7,723 nt of DNA from Planctomycetota bacterium. GTDB lineage: Bacteria; Planctomycetota; Phycisphaerae; UBA1845; CAIVHJ01. This document shows, one piece after another, positions 1 to 6,030 of this stretch. How positions within the stretch are numbered: the stretch's first letter is position 1; each line of letters opens with the position of its first letter. The translations under genes and the position numbers were made by a program. Below the pieces are notes generated by a model, which ran no database searches, was not told the DNA's origin, and was given only the letters and a program-made list of their open reading frames with translations. The stretch lies in assembly GCA_022573485.1 (NCBI GenBank), contig JACZTW010000194.1, positions 1 to 7,723 of the forward strand, given 5' to 3'.

Positions 1-1
1 C

Positions 2-739
2 AACGGGCCGGAGATTACACAGACCGTGGCAGATGTTGAGGCGTTCTCGCGCCAGCAGGGCGTCTATATCGACCTGATCAATGCTCTGTTTGTCGGTTTG
101 AACCAGTTCATTCCATTCCTGCCGGCGCTGTTCGATCCAGTCGGCGGGGCGGCTACCGGCGTGGGTGATTTGATCATTACCGAAATCGCCAATGACGGCA
201 CAAACACGTTCGTGGAAGTGTTCAATCCCGGCTCCATCCGCATCGAACTGGACGCTTGGGCGTTTTGCAAGGTAGATGGCTGCACAGGCCCGACGGAACT
301 TGCCGGTCGAGTCATGGAGCGAAACGACGTCTTGGTGTTCCAGCTTAGCGGCCAGTTCGACAGCGATTTCGCCAACGGCGTGACCACGCTGCAAGTCGGC
401 ACGGCCCTGGACGACCTCGGCCTGTATGACTTCACCGGCGCGGACTCACGCACTCCGACCGACAATGTGGCCCTTCGAGATTATGTCCAATGGGGTGATT
501 TCTTTGGTACGTTCGGCCTGGAAGAGATCGCCACCTCCGCCGGCCTGTGGGTGGTCAACACCAGCATCAGCAGCTCGCTGGCCAACATGTCGTTCCAACT
601 CAATGCGGACAGCCTGACGATCGGCGGCACGGCGGAAGACTACACCATCGTGCCCTTTGCCCGGAACACGCTTGGCCAAGTCACGCGCGCAAACCGGCAG
701 ACCATTTCGAGGCGCAGTGTAATCGAAATTGAAGATTGA
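2..739 (+). CDS. Lamin-tail-domain (LTD) protein, 5'-truncated by window edge
   Basis: The frame is open from base 2 to the TGA at 737-739, so the true start probably lies upstream. A GTG at 26 is the first possible in-window start, but nothing supports it. Counting from that GTG, residues 1-45 include a hydrophobic stretch (about 17-37, LINALFVGLNQF and onwards). Residues about 47-215 look like a lamin tail domain: an opening LIITEIAND strand, the FVEVFNPG core (62-69), an ELDAWAF strand, a VLVFQLSG strand and the late ALRDYVQWGD motif. LTDs are immunoglobulin-like beta sandwiches; in bacteria they are usually modules of exported or surface proteins, acting in adhesion or anchoring, sometimes with nucleases. 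No enzyme motif is visible. The C-terminus is basic (RANRQTISRR) and then acidic. Export is inferred, because the signal region lies outside the window. It converges on the tolC-like gene with 29 bp between the stops and no clear terminator. The LTD call is fairly secure; the function is unknown. Confidence 0.72.
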   Translation, partial: NGPEITQTVADVEAFSRQQGVYIDLINALFVGLNQFIPFLPALFDPVGGAATGVGDLIITEIANDGTNTFVEVFNPGSIRIELDAWAFCKVDGCTGPTELAGRVMERNDVLVFQLSGQFDSDFANGVTTLQVGTALDDLGLYDFTGADSRTPTDNVALRDYVQWGDFFGTFGLEEIATSAGLWVVNTSISSSLANMSFQLNADSLTIGGTAEDYTIVPFARNTLGQVTRANRQTISRRSVIEIED

Positions 740-768
740 GGCTTCCCCGAGCGCCGCGCTGCGTGGAT

Positions 769-2583
769 CTACCGATTCCCGCCTGAATCACCAACGACGA
801 CGTTGTTGTAGTCGAGCAATGTGCCCTTGGCCCGTTCCAGACGAGAGATGGCGACGTTGTAGTTTTGCAGCGAGACCAACAGATTTCGCCGGGCGCTGGC
901 CAGCCCTTGGCGGGCGCCGAGTTCGCGGTTGAGCTGATCGGGGTCCATCCGCTCCGCCCGCTCTTCGATGGCTTCGACTTCCTCGATCCGCGATTCCACC
1001 GATGTCAGGTTGGCGTCGATCAACTCGTAGTTGGTGTTCAACTCGCGAATCGCGACATTGACTTCCAGAATGATGGCCTCGATTTGCTGTTTCAGCGCGG
1101 CGAGGCCCTGGGCGTGCTGGCGGCGGGCGCGGATCAGCGCGGCCCGCGCCCCGCGATTCCCAATCGGCCACTCGAACTGCAACTGCACGCGGTAATTGTG
1201 AAAATCCAGGTCGCTCAGGTTCTGAAACGCGTCGTGCTGGCTCTTGCCCAGAGAATCGTAGGCGTAGTTGAAAACGACATCGAAACGAGGCAAGGCCTGA
1301 TTCTTGGCCACGCCCACGTTAATCCGCGCCGACTCGATCCCCAGCTCGGCTTCGTGCAACTCTTGGCGGTTGTCGAGTGCCGCCTGTAACTCCGCCAGCC
1401 GATCCAGTGCGATCGGCTCCGCAGTCAGAAACTCATTCGGAACAATTGCAATCCCATCCACGAGATTGAGCGTGGGATCATTGAGGAAGTTCTTGAGGCT
1501 GTCTTCGGCATCGAGCACGTTCTGCTTGACGCGGGCGAAGTTGGCCACCTGGCTGTCCAGCCGGGCTTTGGCCTGGGTGATCTCGACTTGAGTGGCATCA
1601 AATTCTCGGCGTGCATACAGAAAGTCATAGATCTTCTGGAACTCCGCGATGAGCCGAGCCTCGATGACCAGATTCCGCCTCGCTGCGACCAATCGCCAGT
1701 AGGCTTCTTCGGAATTCAAGAGGTGATCCTGCACGGCCCGCTCGAAGGCGTGCTCACTGATGCGGCGGTCGTTGTTGGTCACGTTTATCCGTGAGCGGTT
1801 GAAATCAATTCCGAAACCGCGGAGGAACGGCTGGCGCACCTGGAACATGAGCGCATTCGTGTAGGAGGGATTCAAGGTCGCAAAGGCGAACGCGCTGTCG
1901 AATTCCCGCCTTGTCACGTTCCAGGCGATTTCAACACCCATACCGGTGGGCAGCAGCTTGCGAATCCCGGTGTTGAATGTGCGATTGGTCGAATCGGTGG
2001 CGGCGAGTGTCGTCGCGGTCGGCGTGTTGCTCTTTGAGAAGATGGCGTTTGAAAAGAAGATCATGTCGAAGACGGCTTCGGCCTCGACGACGGTCGTCGC
2101 GGAAATGGCAGGATTGTAACTCTGGACGCGGATGTTGTAGCTGTTGTCCAGTGCGCGCCGGATGACCTCGGCCAACGACAATTCCACCTTCTGCTCGCGG
2201 TCGATCTTGTTGAGATAGGAGAGAATCGTATTGAGATACTTCAGTTCCGCTTTTTTCTTTTTGTCTGCCTCGGCGGTCAGATCCTGTACCTTAGCGGACA
2301 CCAATTCGCGCTCCGCGAGCGGGTCGGGCACTTGCTCTTCGATCTTGTCGTATACATCTGCCGGGGGGGCGTCCTGCGCGCCGACCACTTGCACGGGCAT
2401 GGCCTGCGCGGCAGGCGGCTCCGGTTCGGCATCCTGCTGCGGCGCCATCTTTTCCTGGTAAGCGGCCATCGCGGCGGGCGCTTCAGAGCCGGCCGGATCG
2501 GCCTGACAGGCGAGACCCGCAAGAGACAACACACCGATTGGACCAAGCCAGAAAATGCTCATGGAAAATGCCCGCCGACACAT
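769..2583 (-). CDS. TolC-family outer membrane efflux lipoprotein with long N-terminal linker
   Basis: This encodes 604 aa from an ATG at 2583 with a GAGG Shine-Dalgarno 5 nt upstream. The frame stays open to a TTG at 2691, but a strong promoter lies inside that extension, so the shorter start is preferred. The N-terminus (MCRRAFS, then a hydrophobic stretch ending LAGLAC) is a lipoprotein-type signal with candidate lipid-anchored Cys26. A Pro/Ala-rich linker (about 27-75) and a charged helical segment (about 78-130, with a KKKK run) follow. The outer membrane efflux domain starts near 134 (LSLAEVIRRALDNSYNIRVQ), has a second half near 395-445 (ARINVGVAKNQALPRFDV) and ends with the typical NYNVAISRLERAKGTLLDYNN (575-594). 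Homologues form trimeric outer-membrane/periplasmic channels for type I secretion or RND/ABC efflux. At 604 aa it is longer than the roughly 450 aa of classic TolC, mostly because of the linker. No pump or adaptor gene lies in the window, so the substrate is unknown. Confidence 0.9.
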   Translation of the reverse strand: MCRRAFSMSIFWLGPIGVLSLAGLACQADPAGSEAPAAMAAYQEKMAPQQDAEPEPPAAQAMPVQVVGAQDAPPADVYDKIEEQVPDPLAERELVSAKVQDLTAEADKKKKAELKYLNTILSYLNKIDREQKVELSLAEVIRRALDNSYNIRVQSYNPAISATTVVEAEAVFDMIFFSNAIFSKSNTPTATTLAATDSTNRTFNTGIRKLLPTGMGVEIAWNVTRREFDSAFAFATLNPSYTNALMFQVRQPFLRGFGIDFNRSRINVTNNDRRISEHAFERAVQDHLLNSEEAYWRLVAARRNLVIEARLIAEFQKIYDFLYARREFDATQVEITQAKARLDSQVANFARVKQNVLDAEDSLKNFLNDPTLNLVDGIAIVPNEFLTAEPIALDRLAELQAALDNRQELHEAELGIESARINVGVAKNQALPRFDVVFNYAYDSLGKSQHDAFQNLSDLDFHNYRVQLQFEWPIGNRGARAALIRARRQHAQGLAALKQQIEAIILEVNVAIRELNTNYELIDANLTSVESRIEEVEAIEERAERMDPDQLNRELGARQGLASARRNLLVSLQNYNVAISRLERAKGTLLDYNNVVVGDSGGNR

Positions 2584-2596
2584 CACAACCTCAGAA
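2579..2596 (-). promoter_or_regulatory. Shine-Dalgarno and start codon of the tolC-like gene
   Basis: Read on the minus strand, the sequence is TTCTGAGGTTGTGATG: GAGG lies 5 nt before the ATG at 2583-2581. This site decides the start. The longer in-frame TTG at 2691 would place the lipoprotein signal 36 residues inside the protein and would overlap the promoter. Confidence 0.7.
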
Positions 2597-2656
2597 CGGG
2601 CATTCGGTCCGATCCGAGAATTATTCTTGACCGCGCTAATATCGACACAGGCCAGC

Positions 2657-2684
2657 ATTATATGAAACGCGGGTGCCTTGGCAA
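2657..2684 (-). promoter_or_regulatory. Near-consensus sigma70-type promoter for the tolC-like gene
   Basis: On the minus strand, TTGCCA (2684-2679, five of six matches to TTGACA) is followed by a 16-bp spacer and a perfect TATAAT (2662-2657). Transcription would begin near 2650 and give a leader of about 67 nt before the ATG at 2583. A match this close is unlikely by chance in GC-rich DNA, and it sits where the divergent gene needs a promoter. It has no experimental support. Confidence 0.6.
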
Positions 2685-2718
2685 TCGCCAACTTTCCAAG
2701 GCCAGACGGGCATTCGAG

Positions 2719-2738
2719 CCGCAGTCTTCAGGCTGCGG
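2719..2738. repeat. Hairpin-forming inverted repeat CCGCAG/CTGCGG
   Basis: CCGCAG (2719-2724) and CTGCGG (2733-2738) are perfect complements separated by 8 nt (TCTTCAGG). No U-run follows on either strand, so it is not a canonical intrinsic terminator. It lies upstream of both promoter candidates and could be an operator or a dispersed palindromic repeat. Confidence 0.45.
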
Positions 2739-2780
2739 ACATACACGTTACGAAGATCCGTCCACCTGCGACATCTCAAG

Positions 2781-2794
2781 GTCCGGGCCCGGAC
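2781..2794. repeat. Perfect 14-bp palindrome GTCCGGGCCCGGAC
   Basis: The sequence is identical to its own reverse complement over 14 bases. It lies in non-coding DNA about 63 bp upstream of the -35 element proposed for the rightward gene. A dimeric regulator site is possible, but chance is also plausible in GC-rich DNA. Confidence 0.4.
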
Positions 2795-2856
2795 AAACCC
2801 GGCCTGGTTGCTCGCACGAACTCAGGGCGCGTCATCGCGACTTTCGAAAGCACTTC

Positions 2857-2884
2857 TTGTGAAAGTACAAAGTGTGGGTATATT
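2857..2884 (+). promoter_or_regulatory. Candidate promoter of the phosphomannomutase-like gene
   Basis: TTGTGA (2857-2862, four of six matches to TTGACA) is followed by 16 bp and TATATT (2879-2884, five of six matches to TATAAT). The predicted start of transcription is near 2891, only a few bases before the ATG at 2896. Translation from that ATG would be nearly leaderless, consistent with the absence of a Shine-Dalgarno there. Short inverted repeats surround the -35 element. Confidence 0.45.
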
Positions 2885-2895
2885 GGGCACCACCA

Positions 2896-4476
2896 ATGGC
2901 AGAGACGGCTGTGAGACAACGCACGCGCTATTGCCCCGGCGAAGAGCAAATCGCGATCTCTGACGCGATCTGTTTTGGTCGCCGAAGGGTCAATTACCCC
3001 CAATGCCCCGGTTGTCAATTCAATGACGACGAGAAGGCCGCCGGTGAACGGCAACGCGTTATCGCACACGGGCTGGTTGTGCAGGAACGCTGCGCACCGA
3101 TGCTGGACGACGTCTTCAGGGCCTGTGATATTCGCGGTGTCTACCCCGAGCCTTTGAACGAAGACCTTGCCTGGCGGATCGGCTTTGCCGCGGGCACTTT
3201 CCTGAAGTCCGCGCTGCGAGGGATGGATCGCAGCGATATCGAGATGAACCGCGTGGTGATCGGCCGCGACTTGCGCAAAAGCAGCCGGCAGATGGCGGCC
3301 GCACTGATCGAAGGTGTGCGGGCCGGCGGAGTGACCGTGATTGACGTCGGACTGATCGACACGCCGCAGCTCTATTTCGCGGTCAACCACCTCAAGTCCT
3401 GCGGCGGCATTCAAACGACCGCCACGCGCAACTCGGCCGAGTATATCGAGTTCAAGATTTGCGGCCGCGGCGGCAGGCCCATCGGAACCGAAACGGGTCT
3501 GCACGACATCCGGGCGATCGCCACGAACACTTCACGGCACGACACTCGCCAGGAGGGTGAGTTGCAGCAAGTAGACCTTGCCGACGCCTACCGCCGTTTT
3601 GTGCTCGGTTTTCTGGACATGCCGAAGCACTTGAAAGTCGTGGTTGATGCCTCGAATGGTGTGGCCGGTCGCTGGTTGCCCATTGTTTTTGGCCAGGTCG
3701 AGGAGTTGACGATCGACGCCCTGAACTTCGAGCCCGGCAGTGAGTCCGGTCCCGATCCCGATCCGTTCGTGCCGGCCGGTTTGCAGCGGCTGCGCGAGCG
3801 TGTTCTTGAGACGGGCGCGGACCTGGGCGTGTGCTTCGACGGTGACGCCGATCGCTGCATCCTGGTCGATGAGAAAGCGGAAATCATCGCTTGCGATTTG
3901 CTGACGGCTCTGTTGGCTGGCTACTTCCTCAAGAAGAAGCCGGGCGCGACGATTGTACACGACTTGCGCTCCTCGCGCATTGTATCGGAGACTGTTTTGC
4001 GTGCGGGAGGTACGCCGCAGCGCTCCCGCGTCGGCCCTGCCTTCATGAAGAAAATGGCCGTCGAACGGCAGGCCGTCTTCGGCGGCGAACTCTCCGGACA
4101 TTACTATTTTCAAGACAATTGGTATGGCGATTCGGGTCTGCTGGCCTTTGTTCACACGCTCAATGTGCTTTCGCAGTCGGATCGGCCAATCAGCAATTTG
4201 ATCGCTCCGTATCGCAAGTACGCCGCCAGCGGCGAGCGCAGCTTCATCAACGAAGACAAAGACGCCACAATTGAGCAGCTTGGCCGGCTCTATGAAACCG
4301 CCAAGGTTGACTTTCTCGACGGCGTGACCGTGCAGCATCCGGAGTGGTGGTTCAACGTACGAAAATCAAGCACGGAGCCGTTGCTGCGACTGAATCTGGA
4401 GGCGAACACTCCCGAATTACTCAATCAGAAACTGGCTGAGGTCGCGCAGCACCTCGGCCAAGCCGTTGATCCCTGA
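2896..4476 (+). CDS. Phosphomannomutase/phosphoglucomutase-family protein with altered active site and Cys-rich N-terminal extension
   Basis: The alpha-D-phosphohexomutase fold is clear over all four domains. Active members convert hexose-6-phosphate to hexose-1-phosphate in the cytosol for sugar-nucleotide synthesis. From the ATG at 2896 the protein has 526 aa. Residues 1-68 are an extension with Cys13, Cys26, Cys37 and Cys40 (CPGEE, then CPGC), and the mutase core begins at MLDDVFRACDIRG (Met69). Retained motifs are the VIGRDLRKSS strand, the magnesium loop DGDADR (315-320), the sugar loop GGELSGHYYF (Glu398) and the phosphate loop RKSSTEP (Arg489). The catalytic loop, normally TASHNP, reads TATRNS: Thr177 replaces the phosphoserine and Arg178 the following His. 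The usual GHAF is GPAF (Pro381). Standard mutase activity is therefore doubtful. Alternative starts are GTG 2872 (upstream of the predicted transcript start) and ATG 3100, which would give only the core. Codon use and the cysteine pattern favour the longer form. Confidence 0.85.
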   Translation: MAETAVRQRTRYCPGEEQIAISDAICFGRRRVNYPQCPGCQFNDDEKAAGERQRVIAHGLVVQERCAPMLDDVFRACDIRGVYPEPLNEDLAWRIGFAAGTFLKSALRGMDRSDIEMNRVVIGRDLRKSSRQMAAALIEGVRAGGVTVIDVGLIDTPQLYFAVNHLKSCGGIQTTATRNSAEYIEFKICGRGGRPIGTETGLHDIRAIATNTSRHDTRQEGELQQVDLADAYRRFVLGFLDMPKHLKVVVDASNGVAGRWLPIVFGQVEELTIDALNFEPGSESGPDPDPFVPAGLQRLRERVLETGADLGVCFDGDADRCILVDEKAEIIACDLLTALLAGYFLKKKPGATIVHDLRSSRIVSETVLRAGGTPQRSRVGPAFMKKMAVERQAVFGGELSGHYYFQDNWYGDSGLLAFVHTLNVLSQSDRPISNLIAPYRKYAASGERSFINEDKDATIEQLGRLYETAKVDFLDGVTVQHPEWWFNVRKSSTEPLLRLNLEANTPELLNQKLAEVAQHLGQAVDP

Positions 4477-4482
4477 CCCGGA

Positions 4483-4674
4483 TTTCTTGCCACGAAGGCA
4501 CCAAGATACGAAGGAACGAAATGAAGAAATGAAGAATGAAGAATGAGAAATAGAGAATGAAGAATGAAGAGCGGGGAAGCGAAGGCAAAGTTCGGGATTG
4601 TTTTCTCGACGTGGGAGTTGTTTCTCCTTTCTCCATCCTCCATTTCTAACTCTTTGTGCCTTCGTGGCAAAAAC
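4483..4674. repeat. MITE-like element with 20-bp terminal inverted repeats
   Basis: The left arm (4487-4506, TTGCCACGAAGGCACCAAGA) and the right arm (4651-4670) are inverted copies matching at 19 of 20 positions, with weaker matching outwards. Inside, the left half is GA-rich and the right half is TC-rich, so the transcript could fold into one long imperfect hairpin. The element fills most of the 238-bp gap between the mutase-like gene and the first M16 gene. No transposase or target duplication is evident. CCACGAAGGCAC-type arms resemble dispersed intergenic repeats seen in environmental bacterial genomes (from memory). It could also act as a transcription barrier or mRNA-processing site. 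Confidence 0.6.
4521..4570 (+). repeat. Seven-copy ATGAAGA heptad tandem repeat
   Basis: Copies begin at 4521, 4529, 4536, 4543, 4550, 4557 and 4564. Five are exact ATGAAGA; the middle two are ATGAGAA and ATAGAGA. One extra A separates the first two copies. The array lies inside the inverted-repeat element and is non-coding on present evidence. The heptad length and near-identity suggest slippage-prone DNA that could vary in copy number between strains. Confidence 0.65.
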
Positions 4675-4714
4675 AACGTGAGAAATACGGCTAGCCAGCC
4701 GAGAACTTGGATGA

Positions 4715-5965
4715 ATGATGACCACTGTGACCACCGAATCCTACGTACACAAACATTTGGACTGCGGCATCGAACTTGCCGCACTGCCGCTGCCCAATCG
4801 ACACACGGTGTCGGTGCAGATCCGCTTCCTGGTCGGCTTCGCCAATGAGCCGGAGGAGCGACTCGGGCTCAACCACCTCGTCGAACAGACCATCTCGAAG
4901 GGGACCACCGAGCGCACCGGCCGGGAATTGTCCGATGCGTTTGACGCTATAGGGGTCAACTGGTCCTCCTGGGCTGCGCGGGAATCGACCGGTTACCATT
5001 TCACCGCGCTGCCGGAGTTCGCGGAACGAGCGTTGGAACTGCACGCCGAGTTTCTGTGTTCGCCGACCTTTCCCAGTGACGCGATCGAAGTAGCGATTGA
5101 AAACCACATAGAGGAAATCAAGTCCATCGGTGATGATCCGCAGGATTTGTCTGCCAAGCTGTTCAACCGCCAAGTCTACGGGCCGGTGCTGGGGCGCCAT
5201 GTGCTCGGCGAACCCGAAACGCTGCGAACGCTCACTCCGGAGCGGGTCAAAGCGCATTGGCGTGAGTTCTATCAAGCCGGTCGAATGCAAGTGGCCGTGG
5301 CCGGGGCGATCGACGTGGCACGGCTTGAGGACCAACTCAATGCGCTGTTCGGGAAGTTGGGGAGTGCGCAGAAAGCAGGACGCGAACCATTCCCGCATCA
5401 GTTTGAACCGCAGGTGTCCCACCACGAAAAGGATCTCGAGCAGCAGCACATCGGCATCTGCTATCCCGGCGCGCCCCTGAACGATCCGCAGCGCTACATA
5501 CAAGCAGTCACCATGAGCATTCTCTCGGGCGGCATGAGTTCTCGTCTGTTTACGGAAGTGCGCGAGAAGCAGGGATTGGTCTATTGGGTCACCGCCAATA
5601 CGGAACATCCGCGCGGCATCGGCATCGTTTATCTGGGCGCGTCGTCGAAGCCGGAACGATGTGAGAAGACCTACCACACGCTGCTGCGCGAGATCGATCG
5701 GCTGGGTGAGGATGTGGAAGAAGCCGAGCTGCGGCGGGCCATCACCGGCATCGTTTCAAAGATCGAAACGCGCGGCGACATCACGCGAGCCCATTGCAGC
5801 GCGATGGCGGAAGATATTTTCCAGCTCGGCGAGATTGTGCCCACCGAATACAAGGTCGCGATGGTGCAGTCGGTCACGATTGCCGACGTGAAGGATTACC
5901 TGGACCGCTTCCCGCGCGATCGGCTGAGCGTCCTGACGCTGGGCCCGGCGAACATAACTGTTTAA
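4715..5965 (+). CDS. M16-family peptidase subunit lacking the zinc motif (Arg/Tyr-bearing partner)
   Basis: This is a 416-aa, two-lobe M16 (pitrilysin/MPP-type) protein of normal M16B length, with no signal peptide, so probably cytoplasmic. The zinc motif HxxEH is degenerate: GLNHLVEQ gives His54, Glu57 and Gln58, the codon CAG differing from His by one base. The downstream carboxylate region (ENHIEEIKS, about 129-137) is partly retained. The C-terminal lobe keeps the glycine-rich loop and substrate-binding signature, SGGMSSRLFTEVREKQGLVY (271-290), with Arg283 and Tyr290. The protein should not hydrolyse peptides alone but can complete the active site of a zinc-bearing partner, supplied by the gene 62 bp downstream. 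Start ATG 4715 is immediately followed by another ATG (4718), and no strong Shine-Dalgarno is present. It differs from the MPP alpha subunit in keeping the Arg/Tyr pair. Confidence 0.9.
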   Translation: MMTTVTTESYVHKHLDCGIELAALPLPNRHTVSVQIRFLVGFANEPEERLGLNHLVEQTISKGTTERTGRELSDAFDAIGVNWSSWAARESTGYHFTALPEFAERALELHAEFLCSPTFPSDAIEVAIENHIEEIKSIGDDPQDLSAKLFNRQVYGPVLGRHVLGEPETLRTLTPERVKAHWREFYQAGRMQVAVAGAIDVARLEDQLNALFGKLGSAQKAGREPFPHQFEPQVSHHEKDLEQQHIGICYPGAPLNDPQRYIQAVTMSILSGGMSSRLFTEVREKQGLVYWVTANTEHPRGIGIVYLGASSKPERCEKTYHTLLREIDRLGEDVEEAELRRAITGIVSKIETRGDITRAHCSAMAEDIFQLGEIVPTEYKVAMVQSVTIADVKDYLDRFPRDRLSVLTLGPANITV

Positions 5966-5992
5966 CTAGCAAGAGGTTGTGGTAGGTGAAAC

Positions 5993-6007
5993 CGCGGCGT
6001 CGCCGCG
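5993..6007. repeat. GC-rich inverted repeat between the M16 genes
   Basis: CGCGGCG and CGCCGCG flank a single T as perfect 7-base inverted arms in the 62-bp gap between the paired M16 genes. In mRNA the stem would shorten to about 5 bp with a 5-nt loop. It ends 11 nt before the GAGG of the downstream gene, so it might modulate translation or processing. It is short enough to be chance. Confidence 0.35.
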
Positions 6008-6018
6008 TCGATATAAGT

Positions 6019-6030
6019 GAGGTGAGTATG
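6019..6030 (+). promoter_or_regulatory. Shine-Dalgarno deciding the start of the second M16 gene
   Basis: GAGG (6019-6022) lies 5 nt before the ATG at 6028. It supports the start MNSPFVDHRLENGL over an in-frame GTG at 5986, which would add a 14-residue basic leader (KPRRRR and onwards) not expected in M16 proteins. The GTG has its own weaker AGAGG (5972-5976), so it is not excluded. Confidence 0.6.

Larger units (their letters stand above)
2584..2895. other. Divergent intergenic control region
   Basis: These 312 bp separate the leftward tolC-like gene from the rightward phosphomannomutase-like gene. The region holds two oppositely oriented promoter candidates (2657-2684 leftward, 2857-2884 rightward), an inverted repeat at 2719-2738, a 14-bp perfect palindrome at 2781-2794 and short palindromes at 2840-2866 such as CTTTCGAAAG (2841-2850). 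No convincing gene is present: open frames crossing it on either strand have no domain resemblance or ribosome binding site. Confidence 0.6.

Noticed and set aside
740..768. Bidirectional terminator between the convergent genes
   Set aside because: Only a weak GCGC-type self-complementarity is visible, with no stable stem followed by a T-run.
2584..2691. In-frame TTG-initiated 36-residue N-terminal extension of the TolC homologue
   Set aside because: It contains the predicted promoter and would bury the lipoprotein signal inside the protein. The ATG at 2583 has a good Shine-Dalgarno.
2776..3504. 242-codon minus-strand frame covering the spacer and the mutase N-terminus
   Set aside because: It is antisense to the conserved mutase domain 1 and ends in the intergenic palindrome region; no domain is recognisable.
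3745..3775. Short direct repeat CCCGATCCCGATCC within the mutase gene
   Set aside because: It encodes PDPDP in a linker region that is normally Pro/Asp-rich (PxxPNP-type) in the family, so it needs no special explanation.
3532..4338. 268-codon minus-strand frame inside the mutase gene
   Set aside because: It overlaps the conserved Mg and sugar loops of the mutase on the other strand and shows no independent coding evidence.
4521..4570. CRISPR-like array
   Set aside because: The units are only 7 nt and directly adjacent, with no unique spacers and no cas genes.
4417..4784. Ser/Phe/His-rich minus-strand frames (HSSFFIS-type peptides) over the spacer
   Set aside because: They are translations of the ATGAAGA array and the inverted-repeat element. 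Such low-complexity peptides are typical false genes over intergenic repeats.
4691..5677. 328-codon minus-strand frame over the first M16 gene
   Set aside because: It is antisense to a well-supported peptidase gene, with no family resemblance and no ribosome binding context.
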